Of a stretch of 64,000 nucleotides of DNA, positions 45,503 to 54,980 are shown piece by piece. The notes below the pieces were generated by a model. That model saw nothing but the letters and a program-made list of their open reading frames with translations. It had not been told where the DNA came from and searched no databases. Source of the DNA: Cytophagales bacterium. Lineage in GTDB: Bacteria > Bacteroidota > Bacteroidia > Cytophagales > Flammeovirgaceae. The position numbers and the translations under genes are program-made. The stretch spans positions 620,001-684,000 of the forward strand of contig JANWWC010000001.1 in assembly GCA_025056215.1 (NCBI GenBank), read 5' to 3'. Every line of letters starts with the position of its first letter. Positions within the stretch are counted from its first letter, which is position 1.

Positions 45503-47008
45503 TTACAATCCGATTCCGTAGAAGGCTTTTTCACCACCAGGATAAACCCCTTCAATCAGCACCCCTCCTCGAGCAAAGTTAAGTGCTTGTTGCAAATCTT
45601 CTATTTTTGCAATAGGACGCTTGTCGAATCTTGTAATGACAAATCCTTCTCTTACGCCAGCTTCTTTTAATTTTCCATCGTATAACTTCTTAATTTTAAG
45701 TCCAGCTTCTACGTTATATTTTTTCTTATCATCATCAGAAAGCTCTACAACTTCAGCGCCAAGCTCAGAAAGCATGCGAGCTTTGTCTTTATTATCAGCT
45801 TTCACTAAGTCGGTAGTATTCATTTGATTTTTAAGAATAGCAGTTGTTTGCAAAACTTTATTATCTCTTCGATAAGTAATTGTTACTTTATCTCCTGGTC
45901 GCTGGCGCGCAATTAGTTCCTGAAGTTCTGACGTATTATTTACTTTAATGCCATTTACCCCTAAAATTACGTCCCCGCTCTTAATACCCGCATTTTCAGC
46001 GCCGCTTCCCTTTCCTACTTCAATCACATAAACCCCTTCTACATTAGGCAATTTGTATTCTTTAGCTACTTCCGCATCTACATCGCGAATTTGAATTCCT
46101 AATAAACCTCGTTGAACAGTACCAAACTCTTTTAAATCCGTTACTACCTTTTTGACTAATGCAGAAGGAACAGCAAAAGAGTATCCTGTATAAGAACCTG
46201 TATTAGAAGCAATAGCAGTGTTAATACCAACTAAGTTGCCATTTAAATCCACTAATGCTCCTCCGCTGTTTCCTGGGTTTACAGCTGCATCTGTCTGAAT
46301 AAATGATTCTATAGAAAGATTTGTTTTCTGGCGTAAGATGCCGATGTTGCGAGCTTTAGCACTTACAATTCCAGCAGTTACAGTGGAGGTAAGGTCAAAG
46401 GGGTTTCCAATAGCTAAGACCCATTGCCCAATTTTTACATTATCAGAATTGCCAAAAACCAAATAGGGTAAATCTTTGGCTTCGATTTTTAAAAGTGCTA
46501 AATCCGTGCTAACATCTGTTCCGATAATTTTAGCTTCAAAACTTCTTTTGTCGTTAAGAATCACCTCAATTTTATCCGCATTTTCGATTACATGGTTGTT
46601 TGTTACAATGTAACCATCCTCTGAAAGAATGACTCCTGAACCTGTAGCCACTCGAACTCCTCCATTGGGATTGCCGTAGTATCTAAAAAAGTCGTCGCCA
46701 AAAAATTCTCGCAACATATCATCCATGCGGCGGCTAGGTCCTATAGAACCCGTCTGCTTAAATTGGGTTTTGATGTGGACCACTGCTGGAGTGACTTTTT
46801 CGGCAGCTTGCACAAAATTTAAGCCATCTGGCACTATGTAATTTTCTTTTTCAACATCTTTGTCGAGCCGAGAGAGTACAATTTTCCGATCCTCTACTAA
46901 AACAGGCTGGTTCTTATTTTCGAAAAAATGCTTGTACCCTATTAAGCTAACAGCACCTCCCAAAAAAGAAGAAAGCAAGACTATAAAAGCCAAACTACGA
47001 TGATTCAT
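45503..47008 (-). CDS. HtrA/DegP-type periplasmic serine protease
   Basis: 501 residues with an N-terminal membrane anchor or uncleaved signal (LAFIVLLSSFLGGAVSLIG). The trypsin-like domain has the triad His139 (GYIVTNNHV), Asp169 (STDLALLK) and Ser248 (NPGNSGGAL). Two PDZ domains follow (about 285-385 and 410-500). It degrades misfolded envelope proteins under stress. It has its own promoter, starting inside the terminator of the ribosomal-protein operon, so it is not part of that operon. Confidence 0.93.
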   Translation of the reverse strand: MNHRSLAFIVLLSSFLGGAVSLIGYKHFFENKNQPVLVEDRKIVLSRLDKDVEKENYIVPDGLNFVQAAEKVTPAVVHIKTQFKQTGSIGPSRRMDDMLREFFGDDFFRYYGNPNGGVRVATGSGVILSEDGYIVTNNHVIENADKIEVILNDKRSFEAKIIGTDVSTDLALLKIEAKDLPYLVFGNSDNVKIGQWVLAIGNPFDLTSTVTAGIVSAKARNIGILRQKTNLSIESFIQTDAAVNPGNSGGALVDLNGNLVGINTAIASNTGSYTGYSFAVPSALVKKVVTDLKEFGTVQRGLLGIQIRDVDAEVAKEYKLPNVEGVYVIEVGKGSGAENAGIKSGDVILGVNGIKVNNTSELQELIARQRPGDKVTITYRRDNKVLQTTAILKNQMNTTDLVKADNKDKARMLSELGAEVVELSDDDKKKYNVEAGLKIKKLYDGKLKEAGVREGFVITRFDKRPIAKIEDLQQALNFARGGVLIEGVYPGGEKAFYGIGL

Positions 47009-47062
47009 GACTAAGAAATTTTTTGAACTACTCTTAAAAAAACAATTTTTCTACCAAAAAAA

Positions 47063-47094
47063 CAAAAGTAACATACTTTATGACAAAAAGACAA
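47063..47094 (-). promoter_or_regulatory. htrA promoter
   Basis: On the minus strand TACTTTTG (47070-47063) is an exact -7 element with a TTG (47094-47092) 21 bases upstream. The htrA ATG is at 47008, about 50 bases further on. The promoter overlaps the distal arm and T run of the rpsG terminator. Confidence 0.7.
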
Positions 47095-47122
47095 AAGCCC
47101 TTCCTGTTTTAAAAGAAGGACT
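47082..47122 (-). terminator. Terminator of the rpsL-rpsG operon
   Basis: AGTCCTTC (47122-47115 on the minus strand) pairs with GAAGGGCT (47103-47096), one G-T pair, around an 11-base loop, followed by T-rich sequence. It lies 22 bases after the rpsG stop codon. Confidence 0.65.
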
Positions 47123-47143
47123 GACATATTGACAACTTTGCAA

Positions 47144-47632
47144 TCAACGTAATTTGAAGTGTGAGAATGCTTTGTTAGCTTCTGCCATACGATGCGTATC
47201 ATCTTTCTTTTTGACTGCGGCTCCTTCTCCGCGATATGCGGAAAGAATTTCAGCAGCGAGTTTGTCGGTCATGGTTTTTTCGTTTCGCTTGCGAGCAAAC
47301 ATAATTAACCATTTAATCCCCAGAGATTGTCTTCTCTCTGGACGTACTTCCGTAGGTACTTGGAATGTAGCCCCTCCTACGCGTCGGCTTTTTACTTCTA
47401 CACTCGGCATAACATTCGCAAGTGCCTGCTTCCAAATTTCCAAGCCCGATTTTTTTTCCTCAGCGTTTTTATTGGCTTTCAATTCTACAAGCTCAATAGC
47501 GTCGTAGAAAATCTTATAAGCAATAGACTTCTTGCCTGAGACCATCAAATTGTTCACAAACTTGGTTACCAGCACGTCGCCAAATTTGGGGTCCGGCAAT
47601 ACATAACGCTTCTTGGGTTTACCTTTTCTCAT
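47144..47632 (-). CDS. rpsG: 30S ribosomal protein S7
   Basis: 162 residues, close to the usual 155-158. The sequence [59 protein letters not shown] and [14 protein letters not shown] is the standard S7 pattern. S7 nucleates the head of the small subunit on 16S rRNA. The ATG at 47632 is used. It follows rpsL by 30 bases. No fusA follows; a terminator does. Confidence 0.97.
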   Translation of the reverse strand: MRKGKPKKRYVLPDPKFGDVLVTKFVNNLMVSGKKSIAYKIFYDAIELVELKANKNAEEKKSGLEIWKQALANVMPSVEVKSRRVGGATFQVPTEVRPERRQSLGIKWLIMFARKRNEKTMTDKLAAEILSAYRGEGAAVKKKDDTHRMAEANKAFSHFKLR

Positions 47633-47662
47633 CTGAAACAAACGTTAGGTTATGAAAACAAT

Positions 47663-48082
47663 TTATTTTTTCTTAGCAGGAGCTCCTTTTGCGGGTTGTG
47701 CTGCCTGACCAGGTTTTGCTTTTTTTGTGCCGTATTTAGAGCGACCTTGCTTGCGTCCGTTTACGCCAGCAGTATCCAAAGCGCCTCGAACAATATGATA
47801 GCGAACTCCTGGAAGGTCTTTTACACGTCCTCCGCGAACTAACACAATAGAGTGTTCTTGTAAGTTATGCCCCTCTCCAGGAATGTAAGCAATCACTTCT
47901 TGCTGGTTAGTCAAACGCACTTTGGCCACCTTGCGCATAGCTGAATTAGGCTTTTTAGGCGTAGTAGTGTACACGCGCGTACAAACGCCTCTTCTCTGGG
48001 GGCAAGAATCGAGTGCTGGAGACTTCGACTTCCAAACTTTTTGTACTCGACTTTTTCTTACTAACTGTTGTATTGTAGGCAT
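47663..48082 (-). CDS. rpsL: 30S ribosomal protein S12
   Basis: 139 residues with the usual [20 protein letters not shown] start and the highly conserved centre [20 protein letters not shown] and [20 protein letters not shown]. The lysines linked to streptomycin sensitivity are retained (Lys43 and the one in RVKDLPG), so wild-type S12 decoding is expected. The C-terminal Lys/Ala/Pro tail is longer than in Escherichia coli. It begins the truncated str operon. Confidence 0.98.
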   Translation of the reverse strand: MPTIQQLVRKSRVQKVWKSKSPALDSCPQRRGVCTRVYTTTPKKPNSAMRKVAKVRLTNQQEVIAYIPGEGHNLQEHSIVLVRGGRVKDLPGVRYHIVRGALDTAGVNGRKQGRSKYGTKKAKPGQAAQPAKGAPAKKK

Positions 48083-48128
48083 CTAGACGAGAATTTTATT
48101 CTTTAACTTTCTTAGTTTTTTGGAGCCC

Positions 48129-48160
48129 CAAATCTAATGAGAGAACCTATAAATTTACAA
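48129..48160 (-). promoter_or_regulatory. rpsL-rpsG promoter
   Basis: On the minus strand TAGATTTG (48136-48129) is an exact Bacteroidota -7 element and TTG (48160-48158) lies 21 bases upstream. The 5' leader before rpsL would be about 40 bases. Confidence 0.72.
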
Positions 48161-48170
48161 CTATTTTATT

Positions 48171-48887
48171 TTATTTTTTATGGCTGAAATCCAAATGTTG
48201 TAACAAATATTCCCATAATACATTCCCTTGAGGAGGAAGTGCTTTTATTTGAATATATTTTCTCTGAATAGGATGCTCAAAAGCTATTTGATATGCATGT
48301 AGCATAATTCCTCCTTCCGGATTAGAACGCTCAGCACCATACTTAATATCTCCTTTGATGGGTGCACCTATTGCAGCTAATTGCGCACGAATCTGATGAT
48401 GTCTTCCTGTAAGGGGTCTTATTTCTAAGAAATGATAGCGCTCAGAGCTAAATAGATATTTATATTGCAAAATAGCTTCCTGACTTTTGGGAACTGGCTG
48501 CCAGTATGCTTTCGTTTTATTAATTCTCTGATGATGAACTAAATAGTGAACAAGCTCTCCTTCTAAAGGATGAGGCAATCGAGAGGTTACTGCCCAATAA
48601 TATTTGGCTATCTTCCTTTCCTGAAACATGCGATTAAGCTTCGAAAGAGTTTCTTGGGTTTTAGCTAAAATGACTGCTCCCGTTACGGGCTGGTCAAGTC
48701 TGTGTGGAAATTGATAATGTTCTATTTTGGAGGCACTTTCATATATTAAAGCTCTTTGACGCAGTACGGATAATAAACCTTGCTCTCCTTTCTTGTTGGA
48801 TTGCAAAGGATAATATCCCAACTTATTGATAACCATCAGATTTTTATCTTCGAAAAGAATTTGATAATGCCATTCTAATTCATTCAT
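48171..48887 (-). CDS. RluA-family pseudouridine synthase
   Basis: 238 residues with no N-terminal S4 domain. The catalytic motif HRLDQPVTG has the nucleophilic Asp65. Further RluA signatures are RLDxxxTG-type spacing, LEIRPLTGRHHQIRAQLAAI near residue 170, and KYGA. It isomerises a uridine in rRNA or tRNA; the short form is closest to TruC/RluA-like enzymes. The target is not determinable. It ends just above the rpsL promoter on the same strand. Confidence 0.9.
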   Translation of the reverse strand: MNELEWHYQILFEDKNLMVINKLGYYPLQSNKKGEQGLLSVLRQRALIYESASKIEHYQFPHRLDQPVTGAVILAKTQETLSKLNRMFQERKIAKYYWAVTSRLPHPLEGELVHYLVHHQRINKTKAYWQPVPKSQEAILQYKYLFSSERYHFLEIRPLTGRHHQIRAQLAAIGAPIKGDIKYGAERSNPEGGIMLHAYQIAFEHPIQRKYIQIKALPPQGNVLWEYLLQHLDFSHKK

Positions 48888-48937
48888 AACTCGAAAATAT
48901 AAGTGAAATGTAGAAATTTCTTAGCACAAAATAGTTG

Positions 48938-48945
48938 TAATTTTG
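48938..48945 (+). promoter_or_regulatory. Putative -7 element for the CysG-N/HemJ genes
   Basis: TAATTTTG matches TAnnTTTG exactly, 43 bases before the ATG at 48989. The -33 site is weak (TTTC). Confidence 0.4.
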
Positions 48946-48988
48946 CTAAATGTTTTCGAACCTTTTATAAATCAACCTTACTTAAGAT

Positions 48989-49582
48989 ATGACAAATCAT
49001 GATGCTAATAGGCTGTTCCCTGTTTTTTTTAAGTTAGAAAATTTACACACTCTCATCGTAGGAGGAGGGAATGTAGGGCTAGAAAAATTAGAAGCTATTC
49101 TCAGAAATTCGCCGAACGCACCCATTACATTAGTAGCTACTCAAATTAAAGAAGAAATCAAAAAAATAGCTCAGCAAAAAAGCAATCTGAATCTTTTAGA
49201 ACGCCCATTTTGCTATACAGATTTAGAAGGAAAAGACTTGGTAATTTTAGCTACCAATGATCGTCACTTACATCGCTGCATTAAAGCAATGACTTCTCGT
49301 ATGCATCTGATGACAAATGTAGCTGATACGCCCGAATTATGCGACTTCTATCTGAGCTCTATCGTACAAAAAGGAAATCTTAAAATTGCTATTTCAACCA
49401 ACGGAAAATCTCCTACCATTGCCAAAAGAATTCGAGAACTTTTAGAGGAAGTGATTCCAGATTCTTTTGATGAAATTCTCGAAAAAATGGTAGAAATTCG
49501 CAAAAGATTAAAAGGAGATTTTCGCTATAAGGTAGAAAAACTTAATGAAATTACTACCGAATACCTAAAAAAAGAGTCTTAA
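48989..49582 (+). CDS. Precorrin-2 dehydrogenase / sirohydrochlorin ferrochelatase (CysG N-terminal type)
   Basis: 197 residues. An NAD-binding Rossmann motif LIVGGGNVGLEKLEAIL opens the protein, followed by the siroheme-synthase core (DLVILATNDRHLHRCI, NVADTPELCDFYLSSIV, LKIAISTNGKSPTIAKRIRE). It oxidises precorrin-2 to sirohydrochlorin and may insert iron, completing siroheme after CobA (19300-20034). It is a stand-alone Met8p/SirC-like form and not the trifunctional CysG. HemJ starts directly after its stop codon. Confidence 0.93.
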   Translation: MTNHDANRLFPVFFKLENLHTLIVGGGNVGLEKLEAILRNSPNAPITLVATQIKEEIKKIAQQKSNLNLLERPFCYTDLEGKDLVILATNDRHLHRCIKAMTSRMHLMTNVADTPELCDFYLSSIVQKGNLKIAISTNGKSPTIAKRIRELLEEVIPDSFDEILEKMVEIRKRLKGDFRYKVEKLNEITTEYLKKES

Positions 49583-50122
49583 ATGGAGTTTCTTTACTTA
49601 AAAGCTATTCATATCATTTTTATAGTAACATGGTTTAGTGGCATGTTTTATTTGGTAAGATTGCTGATTTACCAGCGCGAAGCATACGATAAGCCAGAAC
49701 CTGAAAAAAACATTCTATTATCTCAATTTGATGTAATGTCCAAACGCTTATTATTTGGAATTACAATGCCCTCCGCTATTATTACGTTATTAATAGGAAT
49801 TCGGTTAGTATGGATATATCCTTCCTTCCCAAGTTGGTTGGCTATCAAAATCATTTTTGTTTTATTGCTTTACTTATACCATTTTTCGTTGCATAAGCTA
49901 TATAATTTGCATCGAAAAAGAGTTTTTAAGTTTTCGAGCCTTCAATTACGAATGTGGAACGAGGTTCCTACTGTTTTATTAGTAGCCATCGTACTATTAG
50001 TTATAGTCAAACAAAACATGAGCCTTGTTTATGGTTTTCTAGGACTAGGTGCTTTAATGATCGCATTAGTAGTAGGCATTCGTATCTACAAGTTATTTCG
50101 AGAAAAACAACATACATTGTAA
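49583..50122 (+). CDS. hemJ: Protoporphyrinogen IX oxidase HemJ-type
   Basis: 179 residues with four membrane helices and the CopD/HemJ pattern: YLKAIHIIFIVTWFSGMFYL with a conserved His, LWNEVP-type motif RMWNEVPTVLLVAIVLLV near the C-terminus, and the basic loop KLYNLHRKR. HemJ converts protoporphyrinogen IX to protoporphyrin IX in the haem branch. It begins at the base following the CysG-N stop, so the two genes are one operon. Confidence 0.88.
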   Translation: MEFLYLKAIHIIFIVTWFSGMFYLVRLLIYQREAYDKPEPEKNILLSQFDVMSKRLLFGITMPSAIITLLIGIRLVWIYPSFPSWLAIKIIFVLLLYLYHFSLHKLYNLHRKRVFKFSSLQLRMWNEVPTVLLVAIVLLVIVKQNMSLVYGFLGLGALMIALVVGIRIYKLFREKQHTL

Positions 50123-50396
50123 TCTTATTTAGCACAATTATAAACCTTAAATTTATGTTGAGAATTGACAAGCTTTTAGAAAGTAAAGCGTACAAAAGCA
50201 TATCCTATATTCGACTACACAAAAAAGTTTAGCTATTCTTTTGCTAAGCAGTCGAGCATAGAAAATGAATGGAGTATGGTTTATTTTTAGAACAATTCTT
50301 AATAAATTGCCAATAAAAGAACGTACGACTTCCTGAACAAGTCGGGACATTTTGTTGCTTAAAGTTTCTAAACATTCAATTCAATTAGGACATTAG

Positions 50397-53300
50397 TTGC
50401 TTTGGAGAGTTATTTTTATAGCTATAATGTGTTGGACAACAGAAAGCGAAGCACAAAGCTCTCTTTTGCGCTGTCAAAAACTGAAAAATCACTTTTCTGT
50501 TCTCTTAAGTGATACTCTCACGATTGCACCTGAAACCATTTATTTACCTGAAATTGAAAAAGGAAAGTATCAAGTTTCATATGATAACCAAGCCAATCAA
50601 GCTCAAATTATTTTTGAAGATTCCATTTCGAAGGATTCTATTTTAATATGTTATCGAGTATTTCCAGTTCTGTTTACTGCTCCACAGTCTAACCGTTCTT
50701 TGGCTGATTACCAAACAGGAAAATATGAACTCGCCTATTTGCAAGAACAGATGCAATCCCAATCAAAAACCCTAATAAGTACCAAAGAAGAATTTTTCCA
50801 AACGGGAAATATTCAGAAAACGGGTTCTCTTACGCGAGGTATCTCTATTGGAAACACTCAAAACATGTTTGTAAACTCTTCATTAAACTTACAACTCGAT
50901 GGAAAACTCACACCCGATTTGCACCTTACTGCTACCATTTCTGACCAAAACATTCCTTACCAACCCGAAGGAAATACGCAAAATATTCGAGAGTTTGACC
51001 GTATTCTTATTCAACTATCTCATAAATATGCTAGCCTGTCGGCGGGAGATATTATTCTAAAAAACGATTCTTCTTATTTTTTAAGATATTATAAAAACGT
51101 TCAAGGCGGGCAAGCACAAATTTTTTGGCAAAATGTCAAAAAGGACTTAAAAAATGATAGCAGCTCTCAAGAAGCTATTACCAAAGCGAGCTTTGCAATA
51201 GCAAAAGGACAGTTTCACTCCACTCAAATTGCAGTACAAGACGGCGTTTTAGGTCCTTACCGCATCACAGGACCCGGCAATAATCGATTTATCATCATTT
51301 TAGCAAATTCCGAACGCGTGTTTTTAGACGGAAAAAAATTAGAGCGAGGCTTCGATTACGATTATATTATCGATTATAATACAGCTGAAATTACCTTCAT
51401 GCCTCGCGTTCTCATCACTAAATTTTCACGCGTGCGAATCGACTTCGAATTTGCATCCCAGCATTATTCGAGAGCCATCCAACAAGCAAGACACCAACAA
51501 AAAATAGGCGCTCATAATCAAATCAACATCGATTTTTATCGAGAAGCAGATAATCCGAATAGCCCTATTTTGCAACAACTCTCTGTTCAAGATCAACAAA
51601 TTCTCTCCTTTGTAGGGGATAATATCCAACAAGCTATTTCTCAAAACGTAGATACAGTAAACACATTTTCAGACAATCAAATCCTTTACACTTACCGAGA
51701 TACATCTGTAAACGGAATAAACTATCGAATCTTAGTACGCGCCCGCAATACAGACCGTCCTTTGCTGCGCGCATCTTTTGCAGAGGTAGGCGAAGGACAA
51801 GGAAATTATGTCTTAGGAAGCCCTACTAGCAACGGAAGAGAATACATTTGGGTAGCACCCAGAGGTGGAATTCCGCAAGGAAAATACGAACCTGTGCGTT
51901 TATTAATTGCACCTAACGAAAAGCAACTGATTTCAGCCTCTTTCTCTCAACAAATCGGTAAATACAAACATTTCAGTACCGAATGGGCAATTTCTCAGTT
52001 CGATAAAAATCGTTTTTCTTCAAAAGATAATCAGGATAATTTAGGACATGCCTTTAAGATCGCATATTCTCAAAACCAGCTTAATCTTTCTCAGAGAACG
52101 CGACTTTTTTATGGAAGCGATATAGAGTGGCTACAAGCCTATTTTTCTCCCATTGACCGTTTTCGATACATCGAATTTGACCGCGATTGGTCTCAAGATT
52201 CTACTCAAAGAGCTCATGATTTTATTCTGACATCGGTTGTAGGTCTCAAACAAAACGATACTCTTAAAGCAGAGTACAAAGTAGTCTATCGCCAAAGAGG
52301 AAACTATATGAATGGCTGGCAACATCATTTTTTAGGAAATGAACAACTCAACAAAATAAAATTGCAGACACAATTTTTTCAGATGCACTCAAATCGCGCT
52401 GATAATTCGCAGTCCGATTGGTGGAGGTGGCGTTTAGATATCTCGAGGCGAAACGCCAAAGCTTTTATACCTGGCTATGTTTACCAACTCGATCGCAACC
52501 AAGTTCGCCAAAAAGATACAGACTCTGTAATCAGTTCGGCTATGTTTTTTCATGAACAAACGTTTTACCTAGAAAGCGTAGACAGTGCTCAACTAAAATA
52601 TCGAGTAGATTACACAGTTCGAGAAGATAAAAGTCCACAAAACGGGATCATGGAAAAAAGTGCTTATTCTGAAACTTATCAGCTGAGTGCTCAACAAAAC
52701 AAAGAACACTACACCTTGCGCGGACAAGCTATTTACCGAAAACTTAAAAATACAAATCTTACTACTACCCCTTTGGAAGAAACCGTAAGTGGAAGAATAG
52801 ATTATTATCATACCTTTTGGCAAAAAAATATTCGCTCTGAGTTGAGTTGGCAAACAGGTTCAAGTCGTGAACTAAAACGAGAATTTGTTTTCATACGCGT
52901 AGAAAACCAACTCGGCACTCATACCTGGCGAGACAACAACAAGGACGGAATCCAACAACTCGATGAGTTTTTTATTGCTATCAACCCCGACGAAAAAAAC
53001 TTTGTGAAATTTTTTGTGCCTACAGACCAATACATTCAAGCATTTAATACTCTTCTCAATTATCGTCTTAATATCGAAACTCCTCATACTTGGAGCAAAA
53101 AAAACTTGCTTTTCAAAACTTTTCACAGGTTTTCCTTAGTAAGCTCTATTCAAACTAATAGCAAAAACACCTCTTCTACTGCATTGCATCGCTTGCTTCC
53201 TCTGCTCAATCAGAGAGAAGAACATTTGTTGTCAGACCGCTCTATTATCAGAAATACACTTTTTTTTAATAGAAGAAATCCTAAAATAGGAGGAGAATGG

Positions 53301-53882
53301 AGAACTATTTTTATGCAAAACAAGCAACTCTTGTCAAGTGGATTTGAATGGCGATATCAAAGAGAGAACTTTTTATCAGGACGCTGGAACGTTTCACAAT
53401 ATACTAACATAAAACAAGAATTCATGCAAAAGGAAATAAGCAATCGTTCAGATTTTTTGCCGAGTCGCAACTTTCTTATTTATGAACAAGGAACAGAATC
53501 TTCTTTTTCTTATCAGCCCAACATTTATACGCGCATCACACTTGGCTATACTCTAAAAAATAAAAAGAACAATTTCTCTCAACAGGGAGAAAAAGTCTTT
53601 CAACAAGATGTCAATTTTTTGATTCGCTATTCCAAAGCCAACAGCCGAAACTTAGAGATTTCAGTTCGACGTTCTAAGATGGATTTTATAGGCAACCCAA
53701 ACACGCCTGCTGCTTATGAAATGTTAGAAGCACAAACTCCAGGCATCAACTACAATTGGAATATTAACTACATACAACGACTTGCTAACGGATTGCAACT
53801 CTCTCTAAATTATACAGGAAGAAAATCAGAGCTTTCACCTGTTGTCCACATAGGGAGAGTACAAATTACGGCCTTATTTTAG
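50397..53882 (+). CDS. Large outer-membrane beta-barrel protein of unknown function, 1161 aa
   Basis: The likely start is a TTG at 50397: an AGGA sits 8 bases upstream, a TAG stop immediately precedes the TTG, and the product begins with a signal peptide (LWRVIFIAIMCWTTESEAQ). An ATG at 50427 would cut it. The N-terminal third carries SLTRGISIGNTQNMFVNSSL and ISDQNIPYQPEGNTQNIREF and YASLSAGDI, which I know from a large Bacteroidota protein family without an assigned function. The rest has many aromatic amphipathic strands and ends VGRVQITALF-like with Phe, typical of an outer-membrane barrel. Confidence 0.7.
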   Translation: MLWRVIFIAIMCWTTESEAQSSLLRCQKLKNHFSVLLSDTLTIAPETIYLPEIEKGKYQVSYDNQANQAQIIFEDSISKDSILICYRVFPVLFTAPQSNRSLADYQTGKYELAYLQEQMQSQSKTLISTKEEFFQTGNIQKTGSLTRGISIGNTQNMFVNSSLNLQLDGKLTPDLHLTATISDQNIPYQPEGNTQNIREFDRILIQLSHKYASLSAGDIILKNDSSYFLRYYKNVQGGQAQIFWQNVKKDLKNDSSSQEAITKASFAIAKGQFHSTQIAVQDGVLGPYRITGPGNNRFIIILANSERVFLDGKKLERGFDYDYIIDYNTAEITFMPRVLITKFSRVRIDFEFASQHYSRAIQQARHQQKIGAHNQINIDFYREADNPNSPILQQLSVQDQQILSFVGDNIQQAISQNVDTVNTFSDNQILYTYRDTSVNGINYRILVRARNTDRPLLRASFAEVGEGQGNYVLGSPTSNGREYIWVAPRGGIPQGKYEPVRLLIAPNEKQLISASFSQQIGKYKHFSTEWAISQFDKNRFSSKDNQDNLGHAFKIAYSQNQLNLSQRTRLFYGSDIEWLQAYFSPIDRFRYIEFDRDWSQDSTQRAHDFILTSVVGLKQNDTLKAEYKVVYRQRGNYMNGWQHHFLGNEQLNKIKLQTQFFQMHSNRADNSQSDWWRWRLDISRRNAKAFIPGYVYQLDRNQVRQKDTDSVISSAMFFHEQTFYLESVDSAQLKYRVDYTVREDKSPQNGIMEKSAYSETYQLSAQQNKEHYTLRGQAIYRKLKNTNLTTTPLEETVSGRIDYYHTFWQKNIRSELSWQTGSSRELKREFVFIRVENQLGTHTWRDNNKDGIQQLDEFFIAINPDEKNFVKFFVPTDQYIQAFNTLLNYRLNIETPHTWSKKNLLFKTFHRFSLVSSIQTNSKNTSSTALHRLLPLLNQREEHLLSDRSIIRNTLFFNRRNPKIGGEWRTIFMQNKQLLSSGFEWRYQRENFLSGRWNVSQYTNIKQEFMQKEISNRSDFLPSRNFLIYEQGTESSFSYQPNIYTRITLGYTLKNKKNNFSQQGEKVFQQDVNFLIRYSKANSRNLEISVRRSKMDFIGNPNTPAAYEMLEAQTPGINYNWNINYIQRLANGLQLSLNYTGRKSELSPVVHIGRVQITALF

Positions 53883-53999
53883 CTCATTTACACAAAAAAC
53901 GTTGCTCCTCCTTAAGTGTTGTGGCGAGGTGTTAAAAAAAATGAAAATGTTAAAATTATTGAGAAATAACTATTTTTTCCTGGAATTTTTCTTGCGTTT

Positions 54000-54745
54000 T
54001 TACTTCAGGAACTTCTGTCTTATTTGTATGTTATTAATAAAGGGTGTCACCCTATTAATAATTGCTCCGGCCTTTTGCCCTTTTGCAAATGCTTGAGGTT
54101 CATAGTTTCCTGCTTGAATATTTTACCTTCGTAAACTAGCAAAATACGGTTTTTCTTCCTTAGCAGCTTTTTGCGCCATACCATCATGTCTATAATTCGT
54201 TGTCAATACAAGAGTATTGTCAAACTTCTGAGCCATTACAAAGCTTAATGTCATAATGAAAATGCTGAAAACAAATATTGCTTTCTTAACTACACTTCTT
54301 ATAACCCGATAAGCTAATTTTAAGATCCAAATTCAATACAACTTGCTTATAATCAAGAAAAAATCTACGAGATTTTCTTATCGTTTTTCTAATTTCAAAT
54401 TATTAAAAATTCTAACCTCGAGAAGTTCATGATTTATAAACAATTCAACACTAATTTGAGTAGTAGAAGCTTCTCCATTTTCTATCAAGATATCTATCAC
54501 TCATTCGGAAGTGTTGCGACATCAAAATGAGTTTCAAGCTTGATAAAAAACTTCCACTTTAAAAAGTACCCATGACCGTAGTTGCATCTACCTTAAAAAC
54601 CAAAAGAGCAGCGATATAAGGAATCCCAGAGCTATCCTTCCAGTTGTCTCAACGAGTCGCTAAAATAATGCTGAGTGTAGAGAGCGGTGCCACCCCAATT
54701 TCTATTATCATAAAAAAGGGTATCTTTATAAAAAAAGTAGGATTC
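54000..54745 (-). pseudogene. Decayed exported-protein gene (remnants in several frames)
   Basis: Conceptual reading of the minus strand gives protein-like pieces interrupted by stops and frame changes. First comes LFYDNRNWGGTALYTQHYF continuing to SLRQLEG (about 54740-54640), then DSSGIPYIAALLVFK, then ENGEASTTQISVELF, then a signal-peptide-like KKAIFVFSIFIMTLSFVMAQ with a stop after about 55 codons (54290-54123). A further piece (NIQAGNYEPQAFAKGQKAG) runs to about 54000. The signal peptide lacks a start codon in place. More than one old gene may be mixed here. Confidence 0.45.
54031..54063. repeat. Imperfect inverted repeat
   Basis: TTATTAATAAAGGGTG is mirrored by CACCCTATTAATAATT around a single T, with one extra A in the left arm. 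It lies inside the degraded region and is not followed by a clear T run on either strand. Confidence 0.5.
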
Positions 54746-54980
54746 TAATAAAAATTTTATAAGTAAATTAAAAAGTTTGCGACAGCGGTTGCAAAAATAT
54801 AATCTTTTATTAATAATCTTTACATTTTATTAATGTATTTTTAATAAATAAACGTTGCAGACATAAAAGCGAATACAATTTCTTTATGCATAAAACGCCA
54901 TTCTAAAAATTTTTGATTTAAAATAATGCTCTTAATTTTTTAACTTTCCATATTTACATACAATTCTAAAATTTAAAAAT

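Noticed and set aside
50153-50396. Short frames in the gap before the large barrel gene
   Set aside because: No signal peptide, motif or promoter; only a weak CGACTT/AAGTCG hairpin near 50324-50343 without T run.
53902-54096. 64-codon plus-strand frame after the large barrel gene
   Set aside because: Composition is low-complexity and hydrophobic without a clear signal peptide; it lies over the decayed minus-strand region and has no conserved look.
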